DNA of 64,000 bases from Onchidella celtica (Eukaryota > Mollusca > Gastropoda > Systellommatophora > Onchidiidae): contig OZ007576.1 of the NCBI GenBank assembly GCA_963931925.1, positions 12,870,298 to 12,934,297 on the forward strand. The letters are read 5' to 3'. The position numbers were made by a program, and so were the translations under genes. Under the pieces are notes generated by a model. That model saw only the letters and a list, made by a program, of their open reading frames with translations, was not told the origin of the DNA and did not search any database. Below, in pieces: positions 47,405 through 59,527 of this stretch. The first letter of the stretch is position 1, and every line of letters begins with the position of its first letter.

Positions 47405-50400
47405 CTCAATGACGTGATGTCACCGTCCAACTTAGACGGCAGATATAAATCGGTTGGTGCACACCTGTGCTTACAGATCGATCGATGCCTTTTTGTTAAT
47501 GCGCTATCCCCTCAGACCCTTACTGTCTTCACTTGCACAGGTAAGGCCCGCATTTTTCACAATAATTACTCAGTCAAAAGTGTACGTGACAAACAAGGTT
47601 CATAGAGATATTAGTATCCTATCTCTTACTGTGAAAGGCGTCTACAGTAGCTTGGTTAATGGACGGAGCCAGACAAAGATTAAACGACAGGCTACTGACA
47701 ATTAAGTATGAAACGCAAACATCTGTCTTCTCTTTATTAAAATGATAGTGGACACTTATTATAATCTGATCTCTATAACTTTCATTGTAGAGCTATACTC
47801 GGACTAAGATTAAGTCGGACAGATGTTCAGGTTTCGTTTTGAATTTAAACAACATCGCCAAAGAATTCCACGAACAAAACTAAAATGTGCATCTAGCATT
47901 GTTGGAGACTGATGAAAAATTAAAACAAATAATTTTTTAAAAAACGGGTTTGTGACTTTTTATAAAACAGCTCATGTTACGTGCTGGGTTACATCAGTAT
48001 TGTCTCTAACACTAATAGCTACGTAACCATTCGCTTTAAAGGGGCCGAGTTGTAAAGGGGACACAGAAGAACAAGAAAGATAGAAATCTCCGACAATGAG
48101 TCAGTGGAAGGAAAATTCCATTATCTTTGACCAAATTTTATTTTATAAAGTACCTGTGTGACATTGGTGATTGCAATATTCCTTTTTCCTGCAAAATTCT
48201 CTTTCTATTCCTCTTTTTGTCCTTCTCATTCCTACCCTTATTATAAATCAGTTTCCAACTAACAAAGGTCCACATTTTTTTTCCAGTCACAAAGCTGTCT
48301 CACGGATATAAATGACTTTCAACTGTCCTAATTATCTATCCCTAATTAGTAATAAGAGCTGGGAAATAAAGCAGCATAGTCTTACTAATTTTAAACAAGT
48401 ACGATGGTCTTTAGGGTTAAGGCCCAAATGATAAATGAAAATGACTCGTGGCAAGCTTCGTAAAAAAACAAGCTCTTTGGAAAACCATTTGGTAGCCTGG
48501 CTACGTAGCTAAGTCACAATATATATTATGTGTATATATATACGCACAGCCATGAAAACAAACGCTAAATTAGTCTGACTTTGAAACACAGGAGAAGGAA
48601 AGGAAGTGGAACTTACGCATGCGCTCTCTCTGAGGTTTAGAAGATCCTTATCAAACCTGAAAAAAACATAAAACCGAAGACCCGAAACCCCAACCATACC
48701 AGAGCATTGCTAAAATCTATGATAGGGTACTTGAATCTCAGAGACCAGGAGCCCTAGACCCTAATACATGATACAGAAAAAAGACAAAAGTTTATGATCA
48801 ATCAAATTCGAAACCTGAGAAAAATGTACGTTTGGTGTCGATAATCCGGCACATTTGCCGCAAGTTCAGGCCAATATATTATGCTATCCAAATTAGAATT
48901 ACTTTTGCCGGAAAATCAGCATAAAGCAGTAAAGACATTAAACCTGAAACAAACAAAACATACATTTTCCAAGATCTCTTAATGCCTGGCAAAGACCCTA
49001 GATAGTGTCATAAAATGTGCAGGTTTCTGTAACATCTATTTTTTATTTAGAATTTATTGCATGACTTTCTTGTTACTTGCCAGAAATACCGGGCTTTGCA
49101 AAATGTGATTTTTTAACATTTTCTTTTTTTCTTTTGAAAAAAAAAAGTTGGGGGGGGGGGGGTGGCACATTCAATTAACTAAATAACTAACCAAGTAAAT
49201 AAATAAGTAAATGAATAAATAAAAATCTGCTTTGCTTTGAATGTGGCTGTTTCCGGACAGTGAGAGACGTCTACAAGATTGTCTCGTCTACCAGTTAAGG
49301 GGAAGTTACTGGGTAGTTGTGAATGGATGTTAACACCTTACTGATAGTGATAGAGTATTTCAGAGTGTACTGTGCCTAAGTTGTCTGCACTATTCTGGTC
49401 CCCTAAAAATAGTAACGACGGTGGTTGTGGAGGATGTAAAAAATACACAGTTTCGATAACTGTGTCTTTAGCCATATAATATTGTATGAGTATATGCATT
49501 GGGCGTCAGTTGGGATCGGATTCAGGCCAAAAAAAAAAAGGACCAAATCCGATATTAAAAGCGTGAAGAGGTGGAAAGAAAATAAAATCTTATGTTGAGC
49601 CAATTCAAATCAATACCGAGAAATCACTCATGATTATTAATGAGGCCAGGGTTTGTCATTTAGGGCAAAATTCTCTGTGTAAGGGGGAAAAAAAAGCAAC
49701 AAACGTACCATATCGAATTACACAATAATTGTGTAAATAAGAAAAGTAACATTATTACAATATATACAAATCTGTCACATTTTATCTGCCATACTCTCAA
49801 TATTCACCCCCAATCAAAATTCAAATTTACTGAGTTTTGTGTTTTTTTCACGCAGGAACACCGGCATTGCGCTTTAGGGACCGCAACTGTTTCTTCTTTC
49901 AGCACTCCCCCTTTCTCCCACCCCTCACCCTCACCCCTCCGGGCAAACTTATCCACACGGCATTATATCACGGATTTGATGAAACTATACACTATAAATA
50001 TATAAAAGTGCACATACCGACATTTCACTAAGGCCTATAACCGAGAATTGGCGGATATTAAATTTGCTCTTCTCTACTGAACTTGTAGGCAAAGGGAAGT
50101 GTAAGGTATTCGGTTACTTTGGCACCATTCAGTAACAGAAAATGGGGAATATCATATTTAAGGAGCCATTTTTATTAAAAGCCGTCTTTGTCTGAAAGGT
50201 AAGATATAGGCCTAAACTCTAGACGTGCATTTGCCTTCTCTGATAATAATTCAGACTGCAATATCTATCACATTTATAAAACATTATGTATATATTTCGA
50301 GAGGGGCATTTTTAAGATAGTAATTTTATGTGTGAGTGAAATAGAAAGAAAGCTGGAAATAGATTGGAAGACAAAACAACTAATAAAGGAATTTGTGTTG

Positions 50401-51235
50401 CTATTAAAATAAACCAAGTTTTTCTTGTCTCCTACAAATTTAGGCCTTGATTGTAATTAAAGATGATAATTATAATCAAATAATGCTGGAGCTTATCTCC
50501 TTCAAACATTTGTAAGAATATCTTTAAAAAATTGAAATTTATTGCATGTTTTTTTTTTTTGTCCACAATATAAAGACAAAATAGCTAGCTAAAATCAATT
50601 ATTCCTTTCTCCCTCTGTGTAATCATCCGCTGGGAGTCTAAGGAAAGCCGAATTGTCATCAAATAAATTTAAGTTTTAATATGAAATGTACAAAAAGTTT
50701 CGTTCTTGACAAAATAATTTTTCCTTATCTTTCTTTCATAATGTACAGTATTATTGAACGTAATTGTTCAAATATTCAACTCTAATGACTGTATTTTCTG
50801 TGGGCATTTCACCCCATAGGAGTGCCTGGAAATAGCAACAGAAATGGTCTGACACAATCACTACGAGGTTTTGCAAAACAAAAGTTCCTTTTATAAACAG
50901 GCTGGTCCAAAATTCATTTTACTGGGTGGAAATATCATTCATGGATGCGAGTGCCAATTGAAGAAGTTGATTTTTTTTTTCCATACAGTTTAAAACGTGC
51001 TTTTTTAAAATCATAATCAGCATGCATTGAACAGATGAGTTACAAGAGATAGGACACCTAGATCACAAGTGAATATAACTGCAGTTTAGCTGGGGCTTCC
51101 AGTATAGTACATTTTAGACTGTCAGCTCTCAGTTCTCCACAGGGTATAATAATTATTGGACAAGGTTACTTATTTGGTGAGGTGCCTGTACTATAATAGG
51201 TAAATTCATTTGTTGGACCCACTGTTTCTATAGTG
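47405..51235. other. No gene seen; 3' flank of the TRIM gene at its right end
   Basis: Mostly unique AT-rich sequence. The TRIM 3' UTR must lie immediately left of 51242. A minus-strand AATAAA at 50543-50538 is one possible polyadenylation signal. G-run at about 49150. Confidence 0.45.
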
Positions 51236-51241
51236 GAGTCA

Positions 51242-52237
51242 CTAGATGTAGGCTACAACCTCAGTGACTGCATCTTCTTGGTCTGGCTGTGGATTGTATG
51301 TACTTTCATCAATGCTACTACTATATGTCAGAACAGGCAGAGCATACCCATCTGACGATCCTGCTTGCGTGTTGTGAGTTGTAGGTCGCACTGAAACTTC
51401 CACTGGCTTAATCCTCTCCCTGCGGCGTCGCATTCTCCGTGTTGCTGGGGATTCTCTGCCACTGCCAGTGTCAACAGAAGTGGAAGGGGAATCTTCTCTA
51501 GAAGATCCAGTTTGTTGTAACTGCTGTGCCATCATCTGTAATTTTTTGGAACGTGTATTGACCGCTTTTTCAACTGTAGAGATGACATCTGTCTCTGTGC
51601 CACGAGTCTCCAGGCCTTGGGACCCTCGCTGGCTGCTACAGGCGGATGAATCCTCCTGGTCATATCTCTCAGGATACTCTGTCTGCATGTATCTGTTAAC
51701 TAAGGCTGCTGGGGTGCTATCTTTTGGAAGAGCATCAGTCTGAGTGTCTACGGTACGTTTCACAATTGCTTTTTCTGCTTCTGCCATGATGTCAGGATTG
51801 CGACCCTTCTGACCAAACACCATATTTGGTAAGGTAAGTCGAGTATCATTCTCTCCCTTTGATGACTGAATCTTCTCCACTGGGTGGTCAGGATCTTCCA
51901 GTTTGCCCAGTTCTAGAATACCAGGAACAAAATTGATCTGTTTAGCAACCGTGCGTGGAAGGTCCTTAAGCTCCACATTTGCCATAGTAGAAAGCTTCTC
52001 TTCAACCTGTTTTTTCAGTAAAAGGAGTTCTATATCCTTCCCTTTCAGGACAAGTTCTGTTAAGTTGCAAGTACTTTTAAGACCATCCAAGTTGTTTTGC
52101 ATTTCATTTTTCCTACTGACATACTCCATGAGTTCTGAACCATAGCATTCATGCAGTTCATCAATCAATGCTTTCTCCTTATTACGTATCTCAGCAATGA
52201 AGTGAATGGCAGCATCTCGTACGCGTTGTTCAGCCGA
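51242..52237 (-). CDS. TRIM exon 6, coiled coil and disordered tail
   Basis: 996 nt, acceptor TTTCATTTCAG, ending at TAG (51244-51242). The first about 75 residues continue the coiled coil (AEQRVRDAAIHFIAEIRNKE). The rest is disordered, with an arginine cluster TRRMRRRRERIK and the end EVVAYI. Three LC8-like motifs lie around residues 400, 423 and 452. Confidence 0.9.
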   Translation of the reverse strand, partial: SAEQRVRDAAIHFIAEIRNKEKALIDELHECYGSELMEYVSRKNEMQNNLDGLKSTCNLTELVLKGKDIELLLLKKQVEEKLSTMANVELKDLPRTVAKQINFVPGILELGKLEDPDHPVEKIQSSKGENDTRLTLPNMVFGQKGRNPDIMAEAEKAIVKRTVDTQTDALPKDSTPAALVNRYMQTEYPERYDQEDSSACSSQRGSQGLETRGTETDVISTVEKAVNTRSKKLQMMAQQLQQTGSSREDSPSTSVDTGSGRESPATRRMRRRRERIKPVEVSVRPTTHNTQAGSSDGYALPVLTYSSSIDESTYNPQPDQEDAVTEVVAYI

Positions 52238-55200
52238 CTGAAATGAAAGAAATTAATCCTCTTTAGAAAATTATAATGGGCAAATATCACACAAAAATAT
52301 ACTCTAATAGTGTGTACTTGCAACTATTCAAATTGCAAATGCACCTATGTTTACTACCACACTAAATTAAGGAGGCTGATGAATCACAGTCTTCTGTCAC
52401 CAGCCACAGAGGAGTTTGAGTTTGGGCTAAACAGTGAGTTGGCACAATAAAGGTCACATTGGGTCTTCCACGGTTTTTTCGTTATCTCGCTTTGGGCTAG
52501 CTCTCAGCCCTCTGCAGTTGCCTAGGACTAGGAATAAGATCAAATAAAGTGAAGTTAAAATCTAATGGGAAAAGACTTGCACCATAAAGTATGTCCATAC
52601 TGAGTCCTGTAAATATCATCAGATGGGATATTGTGCGCTTTCAAGGTCTCCTTCACACTCTTACTCCAGGTCCTCCAAGGTATTCCTCTCACCTTGAACC
52701 TTAACATTTTTATGTGCAGTGTACACCATCTCCTTAGTCAAGCTATGATGTTACAATACTTTGGATCAACTGCCAAAATCATCTCCATTCCCATACTGAT
52801 GTTGTCAGCACTGTCAAGCAAAACTGTCAACTCAGCTACAGAGGAATAATGTTACTGTTAGTTTTTCCCACAAAACCTATAATAACATTTTTGGCTTTAT
52901 CTGTTTGCCTCTACTCTGTTGTTCAAGCTGTTGTCTCAGTTTAGGTTGTTGTTTTTTTTATCTCGTCAAGTTTCACATTTATACATTCATTTATTTTTAA
53001 ACAACTATCATCTTAACTCCGACATCTCTTTCGACATATGATATACTGTAACTCATTTCCTACGGTAACTTTTATGGGTGTGGACGGGAACTCTCAACAC
53101 TATCCAGTTTGAAATTTAGACCTAGTTCAAAGATGTTTTTTCTTGCACTCAGTATAAACACAAGACATAATACATTAGACACTGAAGTAAAGGAAAATCA
53201 ATGAACCAGGATGGGAGCCAGTGTTTTGAGAAGTTGGCCTAGATATTAGTGTTGGAAAATCGGTGTCCACTCAAGCCGAATATTCGGCTTTCCGTAGTGA
53301 AGCAAAAATCTGCAGCTCAATCTTTGGCTTCTGTAGCGAATGGGTTAATGATAAACTGCATCCGCACTTGTCAAAATGCACAAGTACGCAAACATTACTG
53401 TAATTTGCACTTAACCTATTCAGGTAATTACATAGCCGTTGTATTACATTAATTTGCCTAAATGATTCTGTAACATACTTAGCAAAGGCTACTAATTGCA
53501 CAAAATCTTATACTGTTACGGCTACTTTTCATTTGCATTTTGCAGAATTAATTTGCAACCATCTAATCTTATCTTAACCCTTTCAGGGTCACAGACCTCA
53601 ATAGCAGTCACCAGCATTTTCCTAATTATGTGCACCAAGGCCACTGCAGCGGTCAGTCAGGGGTAGGTTGGATCTATGATACAGTTTTATGTGAATATGA
53701 ACGAGGGCTATATAATTTCTTTTCCATGAGTTGCAGGAGTGATTTTCGGGTAATATAATTTGCTATTATGTCCCAGGGCTGTGACATTGAAAGGGTTAAT
53801 GCCTATTTTTACCTTAATGAAACCTTCACACTTGTTCAGCAGAGCCAGCTGGCGATCATAGACATCAATCTTAGTTTTACAGTTGGCGAGCAGTGTTTGA
53901 ATATTGTCCTTGTATTTTGTAACAGCATCATTAAATTGTGCTATTTCATGGTCCTGTAGGGGATAGAAGATAAACAGCTTTCAACAGAAACAATTGCACA
54001 AGTTTTCATGACTTTCTATCCACACAGCTAATAATAATAATAATACACGGCTTTTATGTGGCGCTTCATCCGTTTAAGAATCTCTTTGCGAATAGTGAGT
54101 CTGGTATTTTGCCACTTCAGTTAAGCTTTGCGATGCTCTGACTTGGCCACTCTAACTTCAAGGGAGTGCAATGGCAAACAAGGTCTACCTGAGATACTTT
54201 GGGTTTCAAGGCGGGCATGCTTGTCGACAACGTCACGGATGGCACTGCTGAATTGATCTACACTGACCTCTTGCAAGAGATAATTTTTTTTAAAATATGA
54301 AATCGCGGAGTTCAAAGAAGTCATGTCCATGTTTGAAAGATAAAAGAAACATGTCACAAGCTATCTTGATATGCATTATGGTTGAACAAATAACAATTAC
54401 CATATTCAAAGCACAGGTGGAAGATCTGAAAGTCTTTATTTACCCTCATTACTCGCCTTTAAACATACACATAAATCTTTTGCCCTTGCTATAAAGCTTA
54501 TCACACTCAAAGAGAAGCACCCCTTTCATGAGGATTTAGCCCTAAATTTGGAATTTAAGTTTAATCTTTCATTTGACAATACTTGTATGACATAAAGTGC
54601 TGAATTATTTCAGGTTGTGTCAAGTGACTCAGCTGCTGAATTATAAGTATATACACTAGTTGGGTTGGCCCGCTGACTCGGGGAATACACAGATGTGATT
54701 TTTAAAGTTGTATTTCAGTCACCAATGTGTAAGCTGAGGTGTAGAACAAAATTGCTTGTCATACTTTTTAATTCTACTCGAAGGAAATGCATCTTTTTTT
54801 TTACTCGGCTCAAAATATGGGAACACTTTCTTCTGTTCAACTAAGTTGTGGCTCAAAATCAACGAAAGTATTAAAAAATAGCAAACTTCAAGATCTTTTA
54901 AAATATGCCCACGTACACATTTACATCTTTCTATGCGTGATATGACATTTTGTCGAATTTAAGGCTCGGCGGTTAAAAACCCTTTAGTGATTACATGTTC
55001 ACCCTTTAGCTCCATTATATCAAGAAGCAGAATAGCCCAGTTATCCCTTGGTTCACAAACATACCTTTTCCTATGTGACTTGATTCACATTATTATTTTA
55101 TAGAACTAAAATATAACAATTAAACAATAAATACTTATCATTAATATTTGTACAAAATAGTGATTCTAAATCTAGGCATATCTCAAAAATATAGTTCTTC

Positions 55201-58200
55201 TTCTTCTCCTTCCATTTCATTGCACGACATGTAGCAAATAAATTCTGATTTGGCGCCTCACCATTTGAAGGTGGAAATATTATTTTATTTTTAAAAAAAC
55301 ATTTCCTAAAAAGTAAAAATAACACCCCCTCAGATATGTATTAAATTATTTTTAATTCACTGTAGGACTGAAAAGGTTAAATAAAGACAATTTTTAGACA
55401 ATGACAATAGTAAGTTGTCGGGCAGTAAAATGGCAATGAAAATGTTTGATTATTTTTTATCACTAAAAGGAAGTGTCCCTGAACTGCAGTAAATGGCACA
55501 CTAAATAAAACATAACTGTAATTAGAGATTTCGTATCATTTCTTTCTTGGGTTTTTTTTCTTTATAGGAACCAGAGATATAAAAGTTGTGCCTTGTATAC
55601 ATTGTACTATTTATACCTTAACTCTCATTATTGAATTTTTATGGTAAAAACATGCTATGGTTCATGTCAAACATAAACCTGATAGGCAATTTAATATGTC
55701 ATAACATATAAAATTCATTCAAAATCTACACTCATGGATTTAGAAGCCAAATGATCTACTGCATGCATGAATTTTCTCTTGGGTACAGCACACTAAGTGT
55801 TCAAACCTTGTGTTCATTGAAAGTACACAGTACACATATGCATGACTGGCAAGGCTCGCAGTAAAATCGTACAACTTCATCCTGGTGTTCTTTGCATTCA
55901 ATGTCTTTCTCAATTTCCACATCGAAGAGACTGTGGGTCTGTGTTACCTGTCAAGGGGAAAGAGAAATGTGGAAACATTATATCTATTTATCTGCCTTGA
56001 CTTTTTTTCTGCATTTTTGAACTGCATTTTGATAGTCAGCTGGCATACACAATTATGGTATTACCACAACAAGATTAATATAATAGCCATTTCTAAAACC
56101 TGAGACACAAAAAATGGATGAAGGACTTCAATTTTCAAATGAGCATAAAGGCAAAAAATCTGTGGATTCTTAATTAAATTTTGTTTATTATGTACTTTCA
56201 TGTTTAAAAGCTGCCAGAGAAAAAAATCATACTTGATTATAATTATACTGTAGACGTATGAGTATAAAGTGTGAAAAAAAAAATGAAGTATGTAAATCTT
56301 ATGATATAAATTCACATTTTCATGAAGTTTATACCTATTAAAACTGTCCACTGTAAATATCTCATGAATAGATAAAACATCTGCCACATGTTATTGCCAA
56401 AAAATCAAACAGTCTACTGCCAGAATCTTATTTTCTCCTTTCCATTATACAATACTATTTTAACCGAATTACCTGTAAAAGCTACAAAGGAAAGGAATGA
56501 AGATACACATGTGAGTTACCAATTTTGCCATTATTATCACAAATCTCAGACTATTTAGCTTTGTTAGCCTTGACACAAAGCATACTAATTACAAGCACAA
56601 TGACCTCTATTTCAACATAAGCCTAATTATGATGAACTTTTCATCACTGGTACCTTTGTGTCTTTATGCATGTCTACACACTGTTTACACAAGAGTTTGT
56701 TACAGTCGATACATTTGCTGGTGGCCTCCTTGTGTTTTCTGTTGACCAGTTTACAAATGTCGCAGAAAGGGAACTTGCTGGGCTTCTGTCTGGCTACCAC
56801 CTCACCCAGACTGGACACCAGAAAATTATCTGGCAGCTTCTTGACTCCTCCAATTGGCAACTGAGTTCTCTTGCGGCACAGCGGGGCAGGTGAACTCGCG
56901 GTAATCAGAGTACTGAAATGTAAGAAACCACAATAAACAGTTCAGAAATCACATTGCAGCCAAATGTAACATTTCAGAATTTTTCCTTGACATAATCTGT
57001 AACTCAGTTTTCATTAAAATGGGTTTTTTTCCTTCTTAATTTCTCTTCACTTTAATTAATCCAACTGATAAAATAATACAGGTGTCCCGCTTTGTTTTAT
57101 CAAGATTGAATATGCTTTGCCTTATTTTCTCTCTTTTTCCTCCTAAGTTTTGTCCGTCTGTTTGTCTACCATTTCCCACCCGTTTGTTTTATATTTTTCT
57201 ATGCCTTGTTTCATACAAATATCAATTCCAAATTCAAATTTGCTGTAAACTGACAATAAACTACAGAACCACACTTTCATTGTTTTATAAACCAAAAAAA
57301 AAAAAAAAACCAATATCTAACAACAAGGACCCCACACTGGTGAATCAAACATTTGATTTGATACTTAAACATCAGGAGCCTCAAACTCATCTCAGCATTT
57401 GGCAGTGAACTGAATAATACATGTTATCACAGGTTGGAACCATCAAAATGACTGAGTTTAGCTGCGTTCAATTTTTGTCATACAAATCTTCAGAATTGTC
57501 TGAATTGAAGGACCAAAAAATTATGAAAATCACTCATTTCGACACACAATTTGACTGGATGGAAATAATTTCGAGGTCTGAGAGCAGCGAGAATAAGATT
57601 CTAAGGGACATCTGTTAAAGCCTAAAGCTTAAATGGATTTACATTTAGCAAAAGCCAGATTAAAAGCTCTTTTTTATAACCACGCATAATAGAAAATACA
57701 TATACTGGGGGGGGGGGGGGGGGGGGTGAATTATACATTTCATACGGACTTTACATTCTTAATAAAGTAAAAAAAATTGTTTTACTTTTTGTTTGTTTGA
57801 TTTTTTGGGGTTTTTTTTTTTTTTGCTTGGTGTTCCATTATGCTGATCATGCACAGATCCACACAATGCATCTACATGTATCTAGACATTTTACCTTCTT
57901 GTAGGAGCATTCGTTGAGAACATGGTTATCTATACACTGTTCACAGAAAGTATGGAGACAATCTAAACACTTTGGGGACTTGAAACCTGGTGAAGACAAA
58001 CATTGCTGGTTAACAAAAGATAAAGCATTAAAATTTGTCATAATAACTGTGCCCAGCCACATGAACTCTGTTATATAATTATATTGTATACATAGGGTCA
58101 AACGGTTGTAAAGTTGTCATAATGATTCTGCCCAGATAGTAGGGGCCCTATACATTCGGTCAAAAGGGTTGCAAAGTTTTAGCTTTCGGAAGAGGAGCAC

Positions 58201-59289
58201 ACCACTTGTACTATTAATTATTGTTGTTGCTAGAGTTTCTTCATGAAAATTATTCCTATTATTATTTCTATTATGATACTAAAATTCTGCTTCCTCTGGA
58301 TATGTCTGTCCCTCTTGTTGGCTGGATTGCTACATACTTGATTAAAAGCCATGGATTAAGGTTTGATGTCTTGAGATTCCCATGCCCACCTTCAGTCCAA
58401 ATACAAGTATTATAAAAACCCCAGAAAAATTTTGGTGTCATAGCGAGGCTTAAAGCAAAGACAAAAACTGGCAAAAAGAAAAAGTTGTATGTAGCAAAGT
58501 CTCGGGTAAGAAAAATAAGTGGTCGTATTGGTTTAATATTCTACAAATATTTCATATTCTACACCTTTTTTTTTTATTGTTTAATTGTTTTATCTGCTCA
58601 ATTTTCCAGCTTTTTACGTTGTTCTTGTTTTTGTTTTTGTCCTGTCGAAGGTGTTGAACCCAAATATTTTATTTATTTTATTTATTTATTTATTTTTTTT
58701 TTTGTCTTCCCTTTTTCTCTACGTCTTACTGTATGGTTTGGGTATTATTTCTTACGCCAGGCTTTGCAACATACAACTTTTTCTGTTTGCTAATTTTTTT
58801 ACCACCCCTCAGCCGGCAAACCTCAATGCCTTAATTCGACCTTCCATTCACGTCTGGTTTTCAATGCTTAATTACTGCTAATCTGTTGGCGCGTGTACGT
58901 TGAACATTTATAATAATATATCATATATTACAATTAAATGATAAAAACAAATAGTATTTCAAGATGCTTTTTGGACGTTTGATAACACTTGCTTTTTCAA
59001 ATTAGCAACTTTAATATTAATTATTGTATGTAAATTATAATGTTTATACAATACATTTAAAAAATAGGACACAAAGATCTCGGGAGTTTTGATCTTTTAA
59101 AAAGAAATGAATCAATTCAGCTGATAATATCCATCCCAGGACAGCTCATACGTGTAATAGTTTGATGTTCAGCTTGTATGCCGCAGGTTACTTTATGACT
59201 TTATACTCACCCTCTAAACAGATTTTACAAGTCAGAAACTCTTCGTGGATTTCTTGGGCAAGCTTGTTGCCCGCCGTCGTGGTAGACAT
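51242..59289 (-). CDS. TRIM-family E3 ubiquitin ligase, RING-B1-B2-coiled coil (frame broken by one base)
   Basis: Exons on the minus strand: 59289-59211, 57986-57895, 56912-56654, 55947-55807, 53953-53813, 52237-51242. Borders are AG/GT with matching phases (1,0,0,0,0). Counting one surplus base in exon 3, the product is 568 residues. RING C21-C24, C36-x-H38, C41-C44, C66-P-x-C69; B-box1 C107-C110, C124-C127, C132-C135, H139; B-box2 C161-x2-H164, C173-C176, C181-C184, H189-x2-H192; coiled coil about 192-310; then a polar, Ser/Thr/Arg-rich tail. RING-B-box-coiled-coil proteins dimerise and transfer ubiquitin from an E2 to a bound target. No NHL, SPRY or filamin domain follows, so the substrate is unknown. 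Start chosen at the ATG 20 codons before the RING (context CAACAACATGT); the frame also opens upstream. Confidence 0.88.
53578..53795. mobile_element. piggyBac-type MITE in TRIM intron 5
   Basis: 218 bp between TTAA at 53574-53577 and 53796-53799, ends CCCTTTCAGGGTCACAGA and GGGCTGTGACATTGAAAGGG. It sits 13 bp inside the intron from the exon 5 donor. Confidence 0.85.
53813..53953 (-). CDS. TRIM exon 5, B-box end and coiled coil
   Basis: 141 nt, acceptor CCCTACAG, donor AAG/GTAAAAATAG, phase 0 to 0. Starts DHEIAQFNDAV and continues as a heptad-like helix to KCEGFIK. Confidence 0.9.
54020..54290 (-). pseudogene. Non-LTR retrotransposon relic in TRIM intron 4
   Basis: The minus strand (54285 down to 54121) reads SSAIRDVVDKHARLETQSIS and then GRPCLPLHSLEVRVAKSEHR. 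This is the endonuclease-to-reverse-transcriptase linker of CR1/RTE-like elements (DKHAPLKT..RP..PW...A...RR). At 54023-54075 follows the tail GGATGAAGCGC..TATTATTATTATT shared with 59528. Confidence 0.7.
55807..55947 (-). CDS. TRIM exon 4, B-box 2
   Basis: 141 nt, acceptor CTTGACAG, donor AAG/GTTTGA, phase 0 to 0. Encodes ECKEHQDEVVRFYCEPCQSC and CVLCTFNEHK; the next exon supplies DH, completing the zinc ligands. Confidence 0.9.
56654..56912 (-). CDS. TRIM exon 3, end of RING and B-box 1 (contains frameshift)
   Basis: 259 nt, acceptor CTTACATTTCAG, donor AAAG/GTACCAG. Both neighbours need phase 0, but 259 is 3n+1. The frame YSDYREFTCP is followed after one extra base by LCRKRTQLPIGG. The surplus lies in a CCCC run (GGGG at 56893-56896 of the plus strand). 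B-box 1 follows (CDICKLVNRK, CIDCNKLLCKQC). Confidence 0.87.
57895..57986 (-). CDS. TRIM exon 2, RING core
   Basis: 92 nt, acceptor TTCACCAG, donor AAG/GTAAAA, phase 1 to 0. Encodes SPKCLDCLHTFCEQCIDNHV, the C-x-H-x2-C-x2-C core of a C3HC4 RING. Confidence 0.9.
58410..58795. mobile_element. Foldback MITE in TRIM intron 1
   Basis: The left arm has GGCAAAAAGAAAAAGTTGTA and the TGTAGCAAAG..GTAAGAAA block. The right arm has TTTGGGTATTATTTCTTACG and CATACAACTTTTTCTGTTTG. Same family as 41113. Confidence 0.8.
59211..59289 (-). CDS. TRIM exon 1, start and first RING cysteines
   Basis: 26 codons plus one base, ending CTTGTAAAATCTGTTTAGAGG before GTGAGT. It encodes the N-terminus and RING motif LTCKICLEG. 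Confidence 0.82.
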
Positions 59290-59520
59290 GTTGTTGCTGA
59301 TTGTCGAAAGGGGAGGACTCGGTGACGAAAGACTGGAGGGATCAACAGCTTGAGTGTAGTACCGTTCTCTTTCTAAACGTCTGCGATATCTGTTATAAAC
59401 ATCCAACAAAGATAATTAAACCACAAGCAGCAGATTTCTGTGCAAATGTCGTGAAATATGATCTTAAAGACAATGCTCAATGTTCAAGTTGAGCAGAAAA
59501 ACGTGGAAATAGGAATAACA
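59290..59520. other. 5' flank or 5' UTR of the TRIM gene
   Basis: The coding frame stays open upstream to an ATG at 59409, so a 41-residue longer N-terminus (MLDVYNRYRRRLERER..) is possible. No clear TATA box was seen. Confidence 0.4.
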
Positions 59521-59527
59521 AAATAAT

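Noticed and set aside
54121-54357. Extra TRIM exon (VSVDQFSSAIRDVV..)
   Set aside because: Splicing it in breaks the frame to the next exon, whereas exon 4 (FNEHK) joins exon 5 (DHEIAQF) directly to complete the B-box. The sequence matches a LINE endonuclease-RT linker.
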